DNA from: Nitrospirota bacterium
GTDB lineage: Bacteria; Nitrospirota; Thermodesulfovibrionia; Thermodesulfovibrionales; Magnetobacteriaceae
NCBI GenBank assembly: GCA_015232165.1
Contig: JADGAE010000142.1
Span: forward strand, 1-5,533
Direction: 5' to 3'
DNA: 5,533 nucleotides
In this document: piece by piece, positions 1 through 5,411 of the stretch
How the letters are laid out: the number at the start of each line of letters is the position of its first letter
How positions within the stretch are numbered: the stretch's first letter is position 1
Position numbers and translations under genes: made by a program
The notes under the pieces: model-generated
Told to the model about the DNA's origin: nothing
The model's input: only the letters and a program-made list of their open reading frames with translations
Database searches by the model: none

Positions 1-902
1 GCAGAGACGGTTGGAAAATTAGTCGATTGCGTAAGCCCTGCGACATATGCGTTACTGGAGCTGTCTATGGCTATACCGAGATCGTTATCATATCCGCTTC
101 CACCCAAGTAGGTGGAATAAACCAGTGTGTTGCCTGTTGTGTTGAACTTCGCCACAAAGACATCATAGAGTCCCCCGGCATACGTTGACTGGAAAGCGGA
201 GACGGTTGGAAAGTTGGTCGAGTTTGTAACCCCTGAAATATATGCGTTACCGGAGCTGTCTACTGCTATACCTTGACCTCCATCCGATCCGCTTCCGCCA
301 AGGTAGGTAGAATAAACCAATGCGCTGCCTGTTGTGTTGAGCTTCGCTACAAAGGCATCATAATCTCCCCCTGCAGACGTTGACTGGAAAGCGGAGACAG
401 TTGGAAAGTTGGTCGAGCTTGTAACCCCAGTAATATATGCGTTACCGGAGCTGTCTACGGCTATACAATTGTAATTACTATTATCAGTTCCGCTTCCACC
501 GAGATAGCTAGAATAGACCAGTGTGCTGCCCGTTGCGTTGAGCTTTAATACAAAGGCATCATTGCCTCCCCCACCATGCGTTGACTGTAAAGCGGAGACG
601 GTTGGAAAATTGGTTGATTGCGTAGCCCCTGTGACATAGACATTACCGGAGCTGTCTACTGCTATACCTTGACCTTGGTCATATCCGCTTCCCCCGATAT
701 AAGTGGAATAAACCAGTGCATTACCTGTTGGGTTGAGCTTCGCCACAAAGGCGTCATAGCTTCCCCCGCCGTGTGTTGCCTGGATAGGCGAGGTCGTTGG
801 AAAGTTGGTCGAAATTGCGTACCCTGTGACATATGCGTTACCGGCGCTGTCTATGGCTATACCAAGACCACTATCATTGCCACTTCCGCCAAGATAAGTG
901 GA
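1..902 (-). repeat. In-gene tandem repeats, about 195 bp per unit (4.6 units)
   Basis: Equivalent points of successive units fall near 883, 688, 493, 292 and 97, giving spacings of 195, 195, 201 and 195 bp, all multiples of three. The 201 bp unit (R3, residues 429-495) carries two extra codons in an NSNYN stretch. Units correspond to residues 299-363, 364-428, 429-495, 496-560 and 561 onward. Many stretches are nearly the same at the DNA level, for example the block coding STNFPTVSAFQST in R3 and R4. This suggests recent duplication or gene conversion between units. Repeats probably continue past the left edge. Confidence 0.9.
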
Positions 903-1796
903 ATAAGACAGCACCGGGTCAAGTACCAACGCGTATGCGTTGTCCCACTTGTCTACCTTAAACCCTACCAGGTAGTTGTAACCACCTTTCTTTGCCTTCT
1001 CCCTGTCTATGACCTTAAAGCCGCCAGCTACCTCTACCTTACCGGAACCATCCTTCTGCTGATAGATGTAGGGCCTGCCCTTGATTATCTTGCCAAGCCG
1101 GAGGGCTATCTCAAGGGCTCCATCGTCCCTGACCTTCAACCCCTTTACGTCCTCATATGACATCTTTACGACATCGGGGCTGCTTCCGGGGCTTACGATT
1201 ATGTCGTACTCAAGTTGGCTGTTGTTGCCGTAAAACCGGACGTCGATCCCGTCATACACATTGCGGTAGAGCACGGATCGGTACGTCGGGATGTCAGTCC
1301 TCCATTTGGACTTGTCGTTGCCGATGAAGTAGTTGACCCTGCCGCCCTGCATCGCCTCTGGGACGATCTCGACGTTGGAGTTTGCGCCCTTGAATGAAAG
1401 CTTTATCGTCTCCTGCTTGACCCCGGTTGAGGGGTCTTTCGATTTAGCCTTGGATTTAACCGCTTGAGTCAGCGTTATGTAGACGCCATCGTTCGTAAAA
1501 TATGTCGCGTGCGAGGCACCCTTTTCGTAGAACCGCACCCGCTTGTCCACCTGCCCGTTGTTTTCTATGAAGTATAGCGGCAGCTTCATGTAGGCGGTTG
1601 AGACGGTCTTGTCATCGGGGGGTTTTGCATCCACGGCGGTCGTTGCGGGGATGGCTTTCGCGGGGTTGGTCACCGCCGGGGTGGTCGTTGCGTTTGTGTG
1701 GGTGTAAGGCATCAGCGCAAGGGTCAGCCCCGCAAGCACGGCAAGGATCAGGACTGCCGATCTCTTGATAAACGAATGTTGTTTGTACGTAGTCAT
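1..1796 (-). CDS. Secreted SBBP-repeat beta-propeller protein, 3' end missing (runs off left edge)
   Basis: The frame is open from ATG at 1796 to position 1: 598 codons plus two bases, with no stop. Residues 1-36 form a Sec-type signal peptide (basic start with KR at 11-12, hydrophobic stretch about 14-29, no lipobox cysteine), so the product is probably exported without a lipid anchor. A Thr/Ala/Pro-rich linker follows. Residues about 70-295 resemble the DUF7948 domain common at the N-terminus of SBBP proteins, with FIENNGQ at 76-82 and VNYFIGND at 154-161. From S299 come repeats of 65, 65, 67 and 65 residues, then a cut fifth one. Each has STYLGGSG, GIAVDSSGNAYVTG, STNFPTVSAFQ and DAFVAKLN-type motifs, the SBBP signature (PF06739). 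The family is predicted to form beta-propellers; its role is generally unknown, and surface binding or adhesion is only a guess. AGGAGGG lies 4 nt before the ATG (1801-1807). No partner genes are visible. Confidence 0.9.
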   Translation of the reverse strand, partial: MTTYKQHSFIKRSAVLILAVLAGLTLALMPYTHTNATTTPAVTNPAKAIPATTAVDAKPPDDKTVSTAYMKLPLYFIENNGQVDKRVRFYEKGASHATYFTNDGVYITLTQAVKSKAKSKDPSTGVKQETIKLSFKGANSNVEIVPEAMQGGRVNYFIGNDKSKWRTDIPTYRSVLYRNVYDGIDVRFYGNNSQLEYDIIVSPGSSPDVVKMSYEDVKGLKVRDDGALEIALRLGKIIKGRPYIYQQKDGSGKVEVAGGFKVIDREKAKKGGYNYLVGFKVDKWDNAYALVLDPVLSYSTYLGGSGNDSGLGIAIDSAGNAYVTGYAISTNFPTTSPIQATHGGGSYDAFVAKLNPTGNALVYSTYIGGSGYDQGQGIAVDSSGNVYVTGATQSTNFPTVSALQSTHGGGGNDAFVLKLNATGSTLVYSSYLGGSGTDNSNYNCIAVDSSGNAYITGVTSSTNFPTVSAFQSTSAGGDYDAFVAKLNTTGSALVYSTYLGGSGSDGGQGIAVDSSGNAYISGVTNSTNFPTVSAFQSTYAGGLYDVFVAKFNTTGNTLVYSTYLGGSGYDNDLGIAIDSSSNAYVAGLTQSTNFPTVS

Positions 1797-1835
1797 TGTT
1801 CCCTCCTGTTACGGTTTGAATTAAGACTTTTGGGT

Positions 1836-1864
1836 AGTATAGCATGGTCGGACGGGTTTGTCAA
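1836..1864 (-). promoter_or_regulatory. Consensus sigma-70-type promoter of the SBBP-repeat gene
   Basis: On the minus strand TTGACA (1859-1864) is followed after exactly 17 nt by TATACT (1836-1841). The -35 box is a full match and the -10 box a 5 of 6 match to the housekeeping consensus. Transcription would start near 1829, giving a leader of roughly 33 nt that carries the AGGAGGG ribosome-binding site. No clear operator is seen. The gene should be strongly and constitutively expressed unless a repressor or downstream control acts. Confidence 0.85.
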
Positions 1865-1975
1865 GGATTTTTTGTCTATCCCGACCCATCTTAAGACTGC
1901 ATCAAACCTAAATAGAGTTTTTTTTGTATCTTCTTTATATTTCATGGTAAAGGAAAGAAGGAGGACGGTTTGTGG

Positions 1976-2035
1976 CAGGGGTGCCTCACCCCCTCCTCAG
2001 ACCTCCCCTGCAAGGGGGCCGGCCCCCTTGACCCC
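1976..2035 (+). repeat. GC-rich double-hairpin palindromic element, copy A (REP-like)
   Basis: Two stem-loops lie side by side. The first, 1978-1992, is GGGGTG, loop CCT, CACCCC. The second, 2011-2030, is the perfect 20-bp palindrome CAAGGGGGCCGGCCCCCTTG, followed by ACCCC. A similar arrangement occurs at 3211-3272 in the same orientation, including CAAGGGG, CCCCTTGACCCC and a TTTA-like tail. There is no following T-run tied to either strand's genes, so it does not look like a classic terminator. It is best described as a dispersed extragenic palindromic repeat; its function is unknown. Confidence 0.6.
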
Positions 2036-2140
2036 ATTTTACCATGCTTTTTTAAGAGGATACCATAGAACCATCTTGTTATTTCAAGAGCCATTTGGGT
2101 AGTGAGATTAATGATAGGCAAAACCGTTTTTATAAGGAAT

Positions 2141-2359
2141 CTAGTCTGAGACAGAGTAATAAACGGAGATTTTTTCCTCCAAAATTATCCGCAAATGCCA
2201 GAGAAAGAAATGAGCCAATATACATGTCAGCATATGATGATTCCAACCGGCGTATTTCCTAACTTCATAATGGTCCATGCCCAATTCTGTTTTAGCCTCT
2301 CCAAAACACTGTTCTATAGCCCAGCGTATACCGCTTAACCAATTGATACTGTCAATTGT
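2141..2359 (-). pseudogene. IS701-family transposase, C-terminal remnant
   Basis: Translating the minus strand from 2359 to the TAG at 2141-2143 gives 72 residues, with an in-frame TAG just upstream at 2360-2362. The core, RWAIEQCFGEAKTELGMDHY followed by EVRKYAGW and a hydrophobic LAHFFLWHL stretch, matches the end of IS701-family (DDE_5 type) transposases. The E in RWAIEQCF is at the place of the last acidic residue of the DDE triad. The first two acidic residues and about 300 residues upstream are missing, and there is no start codon or ribosome-binding site, so this is a dead fragment. A 7-bp-arm inverted repeat (CAATTGA, TACTG, TCAATTG; 2340-2358) sits exactly at its broken 5' end. I could not identify the IS right terminal repeat below 2141. 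Confidence 0.85.
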
Positions 2360-2433
2360 CTACCATGTATCTTATATTATGTCGTTGTAGGGGTAAAGCC
2401 CCCATGTATCTTCTCCAAGAGACAAGACCTTTG

Positions 2434-3162
2434 TCATCCCTGCATCCCCTTGACTAACTCAATGGCATCCCGCAGGTCAATTGCCCCCGAGTATATGGCC
2501 TTACCTGTTATTATGCCATAAAGCCCATCTATCCGTGACAGGTTTTTTATATCCTCCAACGAGGAGACACCGCCGGAGGCAATGACGGGTATGCTAAGAG
2601 CTGTTGCAATCCGGTGCGTGGCCTCCACATTTGGACCACTGAGCATGCCATCTCGTGATATGTCCGTGTAGATGATGCCGGCGGCGCCGAGGCCCTGCAT
2701 CTCTATGGCAACCTCTATGGCGTCGCGTTGCGTGACTTCCTGCCAGCCCTTGATCGCAACCTTGGAGTTGCTTGCATCTATTCCGGCAAGTACCCTGCCT
2801 GGATAACGCCGACACGCACGCTGAAACATCTCAGGTTGTACAATTGCCGCCGTCCCGATGATCAATCGGTCAATCCCCAACGACACCAACAATTCAAGTC
2901 TGTCCTCATCCCGTATGCCACCACCCACCTCCAGGGGGACGTCAACTGCCGCCCGGATGCGCTTTATGCCATCGAGATTGAGCTGATGCCCCGTAAAGGC
3001 ACCATCCAGGTCCACGATATGGACAAGCTCCGCCCCGTCCCTGACCCATGCCCTGGCCGTTGCCGCAGGGTCGTCCGAGTACATGGTCACCGCGTCCTTT
3101 CTGCCCTGCTGCAGGCGGACACACACACCGTCCTTTAAGTCTATTGCCGGTATGATTAACAT
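2434..3162 (-). CDS. hisA: Phosphoribosylformimino-5-aminoimidazole carboxamide ribotide isomerase (HisA)
   Basis: HisA is a cytoplasmic TIM-barrel enzyme that carries out the Amadori isomerisation of ProFAR to PRFAR in histidine synthesis. The 242-residue product has the usual family length and is complete. It starts MLIIPAIDLKDG with catalytic D8 and has HIVDLDGA at 48-55, the phosphate-binding GGGIRDE at 80-86, the second catalytic aspartate D129 in LAGID, YTDISRDGM at 165-173, the second phosphate loop ASGGVS at 195-200 and GKAIYSG at 220-226. Both aspartates and both phosphate loops argue for HisA rather than its paralogue HisF, as does the IIPAIDLK start. AGGAGG lies 9 nt before the ATG (around 3172-3177), supporting this start. 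Its usual neighbours hisH and hisF are absent from the window; downstream is transposase debris. No clear terminator is visible after the stop. Confidence 0.97.
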   Translation of the reverse strand: MLIIPAIDLKDGVCVRLQQGRKDAVTMYSDDPAATARAWVRDGAELVHIVDLDGAFTGHQLNLDGIKRIRAAVDVPLEVGGGIRDEDRLELLVSLGIDRLIIGTAAIVQPEMFQRACRRYPGRVLAGIDASNSKVAIKGWQEVTQRDAIEVAIEMQGLGAAGIIYTDISRDGMLSGPNVEATHRIATALSIPVIASGGVSSLEDIKNLSRIDGLYGIITGKAIYSGAIDLRDAIELVKGMQG

Positions 3163-3210
3163 ATTTACTTTCCTCCTTTATCCCTTTGCATAAAAAAAAG
3201 AGAGAAAAAG

Positions 3211-3272
3211 GGGGAGGGCTTTGCATACCCCTCAAACCCCCATTCCGCAAGGGGACCAGTCCCCTTGACCCC
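3211..3272 (+). repeat. GC-rich double-hairpin palindromic element, copy B (REP-like)
   Basis: The outer part GAGGG...CCCTC (about 3214-3233) forms a small stem-loop. The 20-bp near-palindrome CAAGGGGACCAGTCCCCTTG (3248-3267, one mismatch at the centre) is followed by ACCCC. It resembles copy A at 1976-2035 in layout, orientation and the CAAGGGG/CCCCTTGACCCC core, while the sequence between the stems differs. It lies in the leader of hisA, about 50 nt upstream of its start, so it would be transcribed if the hisA promoter is farther upstream. Confidence 0.6.
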
Positions 3273-3335
3273 TTTATAGGCATTTGCTACCCATGAAAGA
3301 TTTATGCACCAAATTGCCTGAAATGGCATGGATTG

Positions 3336-3371
3336 ATTATAATATATATTTACTTGGAAAGCTAATAGCAA
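3336..3371 (-). promoter_or_regulatory. Weak candidate promoter for hisA
   Basis: On the minus strand TTGCTA (3366-3371) is followed after 17 nt by TATATA (3343-3348), each a 4 of 6 match. A better -10 hexamer, TATAAT (3336-3341), overlaps downstream but lacks a good -35 box at proper spacing. Either would give a leader of about 170 nt containing palindromic copy B. The region is very AT-rich, so chance matches are easy. Confidence 0.3.
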
Positions 3372-3388
3372 GGCTTATAATGCAGTGG

Positions 3389-3694
3389 TTATTGCTCAAA
3401 CACGTCCTTTACGTCTACCTCTAACCCTTCAATGACCTCCGATCTGATCACACCCTCACACTCGACAAAAGAGAATATTTCGTACCTGCCGTCTTCAGTA
3501 GTCAGGACCTCGATTGTTTCAAGCTCTGGTATAACTATCCAGTACTCAGGGACTTTATAGCATTCGTAGACGTCTCTCTTGGTTGCCGTGTCCTTTCGAT
3601 GTGAACCTTTTGAGACAAATTCACACGCCACATCAGGGACTCCACCTATACAGTCTTTAACTATGGCCATGTTTTCTGTTTTGATAAACAACAT
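3389..3694 (-). pseudogene. Truncated Uma2-family (DUF820) PD-(D/E)XK nuclease-like gene
   Basis: The 101-residue reading frame matches the C-terminal half of Uma2 proteins: a strand MLFIKTENMAIVKD, then GGVPDVACEFVSKGSHRKD (18-36), KRDVYECYKVPEYWIV (39-54) and a C-terminal strand pair ending LEVDVKDVFEQ. Full Uma2 proteins are about 180-200 residues. The first half is missing, including the strand that normally carries the first acidic residue (usually QPDILFIS; here the preceding residues read NRIYMLFI). The frame stays open upstream to a TAA at 3788-3790, but this 31-codon extension has no ATG, GTG or TTG and no recognised start. The ATG at 3694 has only a poor, distant AGAGGGG as ribosome-binding site. 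I therefore call it a decayed remnant. A short expressed protein cannot be excluded. It is transcribed in the same direction as hisA. Confidence 0.75.
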
Positions 3695-3957
3695 GTAGAT
3701 TCTGTTGCCCCTCTTGGAGGATTCGGTTAAGCCAAAGTCTCTCTCTATCGTTATGTACTTCCATGAGGGTATTTTATCACATGGAGGTTAATTTAATCTA
3801 CCGGCCCAATTGCATGGGTGCATCAAAAATTAAAGGGTGCTTTTTTTAGCCCTCACAAATGTTTTTAGAATATATATAGGCATGGTTTATAAAGGCTAAA
3901 AAGTAGTTAACAGTTTGAGGTGTTTTTGAGATAGATAAATAAAAAAGGAGGCACGTT
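3695..3957. other. Intergenic: decayed Uma2 5' part and leader of the transposase fragment
   Basis: Positions 3695-3787 continue the Uma2 frame without a usable start codon. From about 3800 the DNA becomes AT-rich and probably represents the left end of the IS element whose transposase starts at 3958. GGGTGCAT at 3816-3823 is a possible end motif. An imperfect AGGGTGCT/T-run/AGCCCT hairpin is at 3834-3853. No other gene is seen. Confidence 0.45.
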
Positions 3958-4152
3958 ATGCAACCACAGTATCAAGTAGAAATAGACGCATACTCAGTTC
4001 CAAAAATGGAGTTAGTAAAAGAAGACATCGATGGATTTATGGTTAAACTGCAAGGATTCCACAGAGAATTTGCTGATTGTTTTGAGAGGGAGGCTGCAAG
4101 GCAAAAATCCGATCAGTATATGGTAGGTCAATTTAGTGATCTGGAAGCGATG
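3958..4152 (+). pseudogene. IS701-family transposase, N-terminal remnant
   Basis: The start is well formed: GGAGG lies 6 nt before the ATG. Residues 22-64 (EDIDGFMVKLQGFHREFADC, then FEREAARQ and YMVGQFSDLEAM) match the helical N-terminus of IS701-family transposases, where the motif normally continues ...QFSxLERKS. Recognisable similarity stops around residue 64. The frame then runs on to a TAA at 4231-4233 across the antisense strand of the ribD 3' end, adding about 27 unrelated residues. The entire DDE catalytic domain is missing, so it cannot be active. The C-terminal end of the same family lies at 2141-2359 on the other strand. Its intact start signals mean a small chimeric peptide of 91 residues could still be translated. 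Confidence 0.8.
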
Positions 4153-4163
4153 TTATCACCTGA

Positions 4164-5231
4164 TTATCCGATATATCCCTCAATCAATATATCGCATCCG
4201 GTCCTCCTCACGGTCATATCTGTAATGCCGTAAGGCTCATTGACTGCCCTGAAGGTCTTACTCGCCACCGGAGATAGTGACCCCTTGCCCCCAACGATCT
4301 TGGGCGCGATGAAAAACATCACCTTGTCCACGATCCCTGCCTCTATGGCATATCCCGAAAGCGATGCACCACCCTCTATCATGACCGACATCACGCCGGT
4401 CTTGCCCAGCTCCGCCATCAACCACTTCATGTCCAGCTCCCCGTCATAGTAGATGTACCGAAGGCCGTCTATCTTGTAGGTGTCCCGCTTCCTGGTAACG
4501 ATGATCGTCTCGGGGGGCGTCTTGAGCACCTCAAAATCCGCGGGGATATCCAGCGCCGGGTCGATGATCACACGCACGGGATTGCGCACCCCCCTGATGG
4601 CAGGCTTGAATCCCGGATTGTCGGCCTTGACCGTGCCCACAGCCGATAATACCGCATCGACGCTCGCCCTGACCCGGTGGACTACCCTGCGCGAGGCCTC
4701 ACAGGTTATCCACTTTGAGTGGCCATCGGGTGTGGCGATCTTGCCATCCAGGGTCATGGCTACCTTCAGGATGACAAATGGGGTCTGCGTGGTGATGTAT
4801 TTGATGTAGGCCTCGTTGAGTCTCAGGGCCTTTTCCTGCATGATGCCCAACTGAGTTGCTATACCGGCGTTGTTGAGGGCCTCGATTCCCTTACCGGCAA
4901 CGGCGGGGTTGGGGTCCTGCATGGCAATGACAACCTCCCTGACACCGGCCTTGATAATGGCGTCGGTGCACGGGGGGGTACGCTTACCCCGATGACAGCA
5001 CGGCTCAAGGGTCACAAATAACACGGCATCACGTGCCCGTTGCCCCGTCTGCTCCAGCACAAGCGCCTCGGCATGGGGGGTTCCGGCCTTCTTGTGATAG
5101 TCCTCGGCCAACACCCTGCCGGCCTTATACAGCAGCGCCCCAACCATAGGATTAGGGCTCGTCTGTCCCTCCGCCTTCCCGGCAAGGGCCAGACACCTCT
5201 TCATCAGACTTATCTTAAGCTCGTCGTTCAA
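4164..5231 (-). CDS. ribD: Bifunctional riboflavin biosynthesis deaminase/reductase (RibD)
   Basis: RibD deaminates 2,5-diamino-6-ribosylamino-4(3H)-pyrimidinone 5'-phosphate and then reduces the ribosyl chain with NADPH, in the cytoplasm. With TTG at 5231 the product is 355 residues, normal for the fused enzyme. The deaminase half has TSPNPMVGA (24-32), zinc ligands H53 and C78/C88 in HAE and PCCHRGKRTPPC, and catalytic E55. The reductase half has VAMTLDGKIA (157-166), SKWIT, VGTVKADNP (198-206), IEGGAS (285-290) and APKIVGG (309-315). The frame opens farther to a TTG at 5261, but that start has no ribosome-binding site and the stretch contains a TATAAT box. The TTG at 5231 is preceded by AGGGAGA at 9 nt and gives the family-like opening (M)NDELKISLMKRCLALA. 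ATG at 5204 is a second alternative. No other rib gene is adjacent, and its stop lies about 12 nt from the transposase remnant. Confidence 0.96.
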   Translation of the reverse strand: MNDELKISLMKRCLALAGKAEGQTSPNPMVGALLYKAGRVLAEDYHKKAGTPHAEALVLEQTGQRARDAVLFVTLEPCCHRGKRTPPCTDAIIKAGVREVVIAMQDPNPAVAGKGIEALNNAGIATQLGIMQEKALRLNEAYIKYITTQTPFVILKVAMTLDGKIATPDGHSKWITCEASRRVVHRVRASVDAVLSAVGTVKADNPGFKPAIRGVRNPVRVIIDPALDIPADFEVLKTPPETIIVTRKRDTYKIDGLRYIYYDGELDMKWLMAELGKTGVMSVMIEGGASLSGYAIEAGIVDKVMFFIAPKIVGGKGSLSPVASKTFRAVNEPYGITDMTVRRTGCDILIEGYIG

Positions 5232-5252
5232 CCAAATCAGTCTCCCTGCTAC

Positions 5253-5281
5253 ATTATACAACTATTGCCGCATAAACAAAA
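5253..5281 (-). promoter_or_regulatory. Candidate ribD promoter
   Basis: A perfect TATAAT (5253-5258) on the minus strand lies 21 nt before the TTG start at 5231, which places the transcript start near 5246 and leaves a leader of about 15 nt with AGGGAGA. The -35 side is poor: only T-rich TTTGTT-like hexamers at 16-18 nt. No FMN riboswitch fits in such a short leader and none is recognisable upstream. Confidence 0.5.
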
Positions 5282-5396
5282 AGGGGGCGAATTGCCTCAT
5301 CTAAAATCTATACGAAATTTATAATACCTCATATAACAACATTAGCGGAAATCCATTAGCTACTACTTTCTTATGCACCCAAAATATCCGTGGTTG

Positions 5397-5405
5397 TGGT
5401 AAAAT
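5397..5405 (+). promoter_or_regulatory. Candidate extended -10 promoter of the Rpn-family gene
   Basis: TGGTAAAAT matches the extended -10 form TGnTATAAT with one change. It ends 6 nt before the ATG at 5412, so transcription would begin at or next to the start codon, with no room for a ribosome-binding site. No -35 match is seen at 17 nt. The 150 nt between ribD and this gene serve both divergent genes and hold no other clear feature. Confidence 0.35.
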
Positions 5406-5411
5406 AAGACT

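Larger units (their letters stand above)
1865..2433. other. Intergenic stretch without an intact gene
   Basis: This stretch separates the SBBP-gene promoter from the end of hisA. It holds only the palindromic element (1976-2035) and the transposase remnant (2141-2359). The remainder is AT-rich sequence with a T8 run near 1918. An 11-bp direct repeat, CCATGTATCTT, occurs at 2363-2373 and 2402-2412 beside the broken end of the transposase. I see no tRNA, rRNA, riboswitch or strong terminator here. Confidence 0.6.

Noticed and set aside
1..902. Regularly spaced repeats as a possible CRISPR array
   Set aside because: The whole unit is repeated with no unique spacers, and it is one coding frame with the SBBP motif.
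618..1160. Plus-strand open frame of 180 codons
   Set aside because: It lies opposite the SBBP-repeat gene, repeats with the same 195-bp period and resembles no known family; it is a by-product of the repetitive sense strand.
1612..1845. Minus-strand frame overlapping the SBBP signal-peptide region
   Set aside because: It is in another frame, begins inside the promoter upstream of the mapped -10 box and has no ribosome-binding site or family resemblance.
1972..2031. 19-codon frame starting GTG after AAGGAGG
   Set aside because: The spacing is good, but the codons are simply the palindromic repeat element, and the product is a Pro/Gly-rich peptide with no sign of selection.
2389..2405. GGGG/CCCC hairpin after the hisA stop as terminator
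   Set aside because: Only about four to five pairs, with no T-run on the minus strand after it.
2728..3138. Plus-strand open frame opposite hisA, and similar frames opposite ribD (4240-5324)
   Set aside because: These are antisense shadows of two clear enzyme genes and have no start signals or family resemblance.
3313..3342. Plus-strand TTGCCT, 18 nt, TATAAT promoter-like match
   Set aside because: No plus-strand gene follows it; downstream is the Uma2 remnant on the opposite strand.
3834..3853. AGGGTGCT, T-run, AGCCCT hairpin
   Set aside because: The T-run is in the loop rather than after the stem and the stem is bulged, so it is not a credible terminator.
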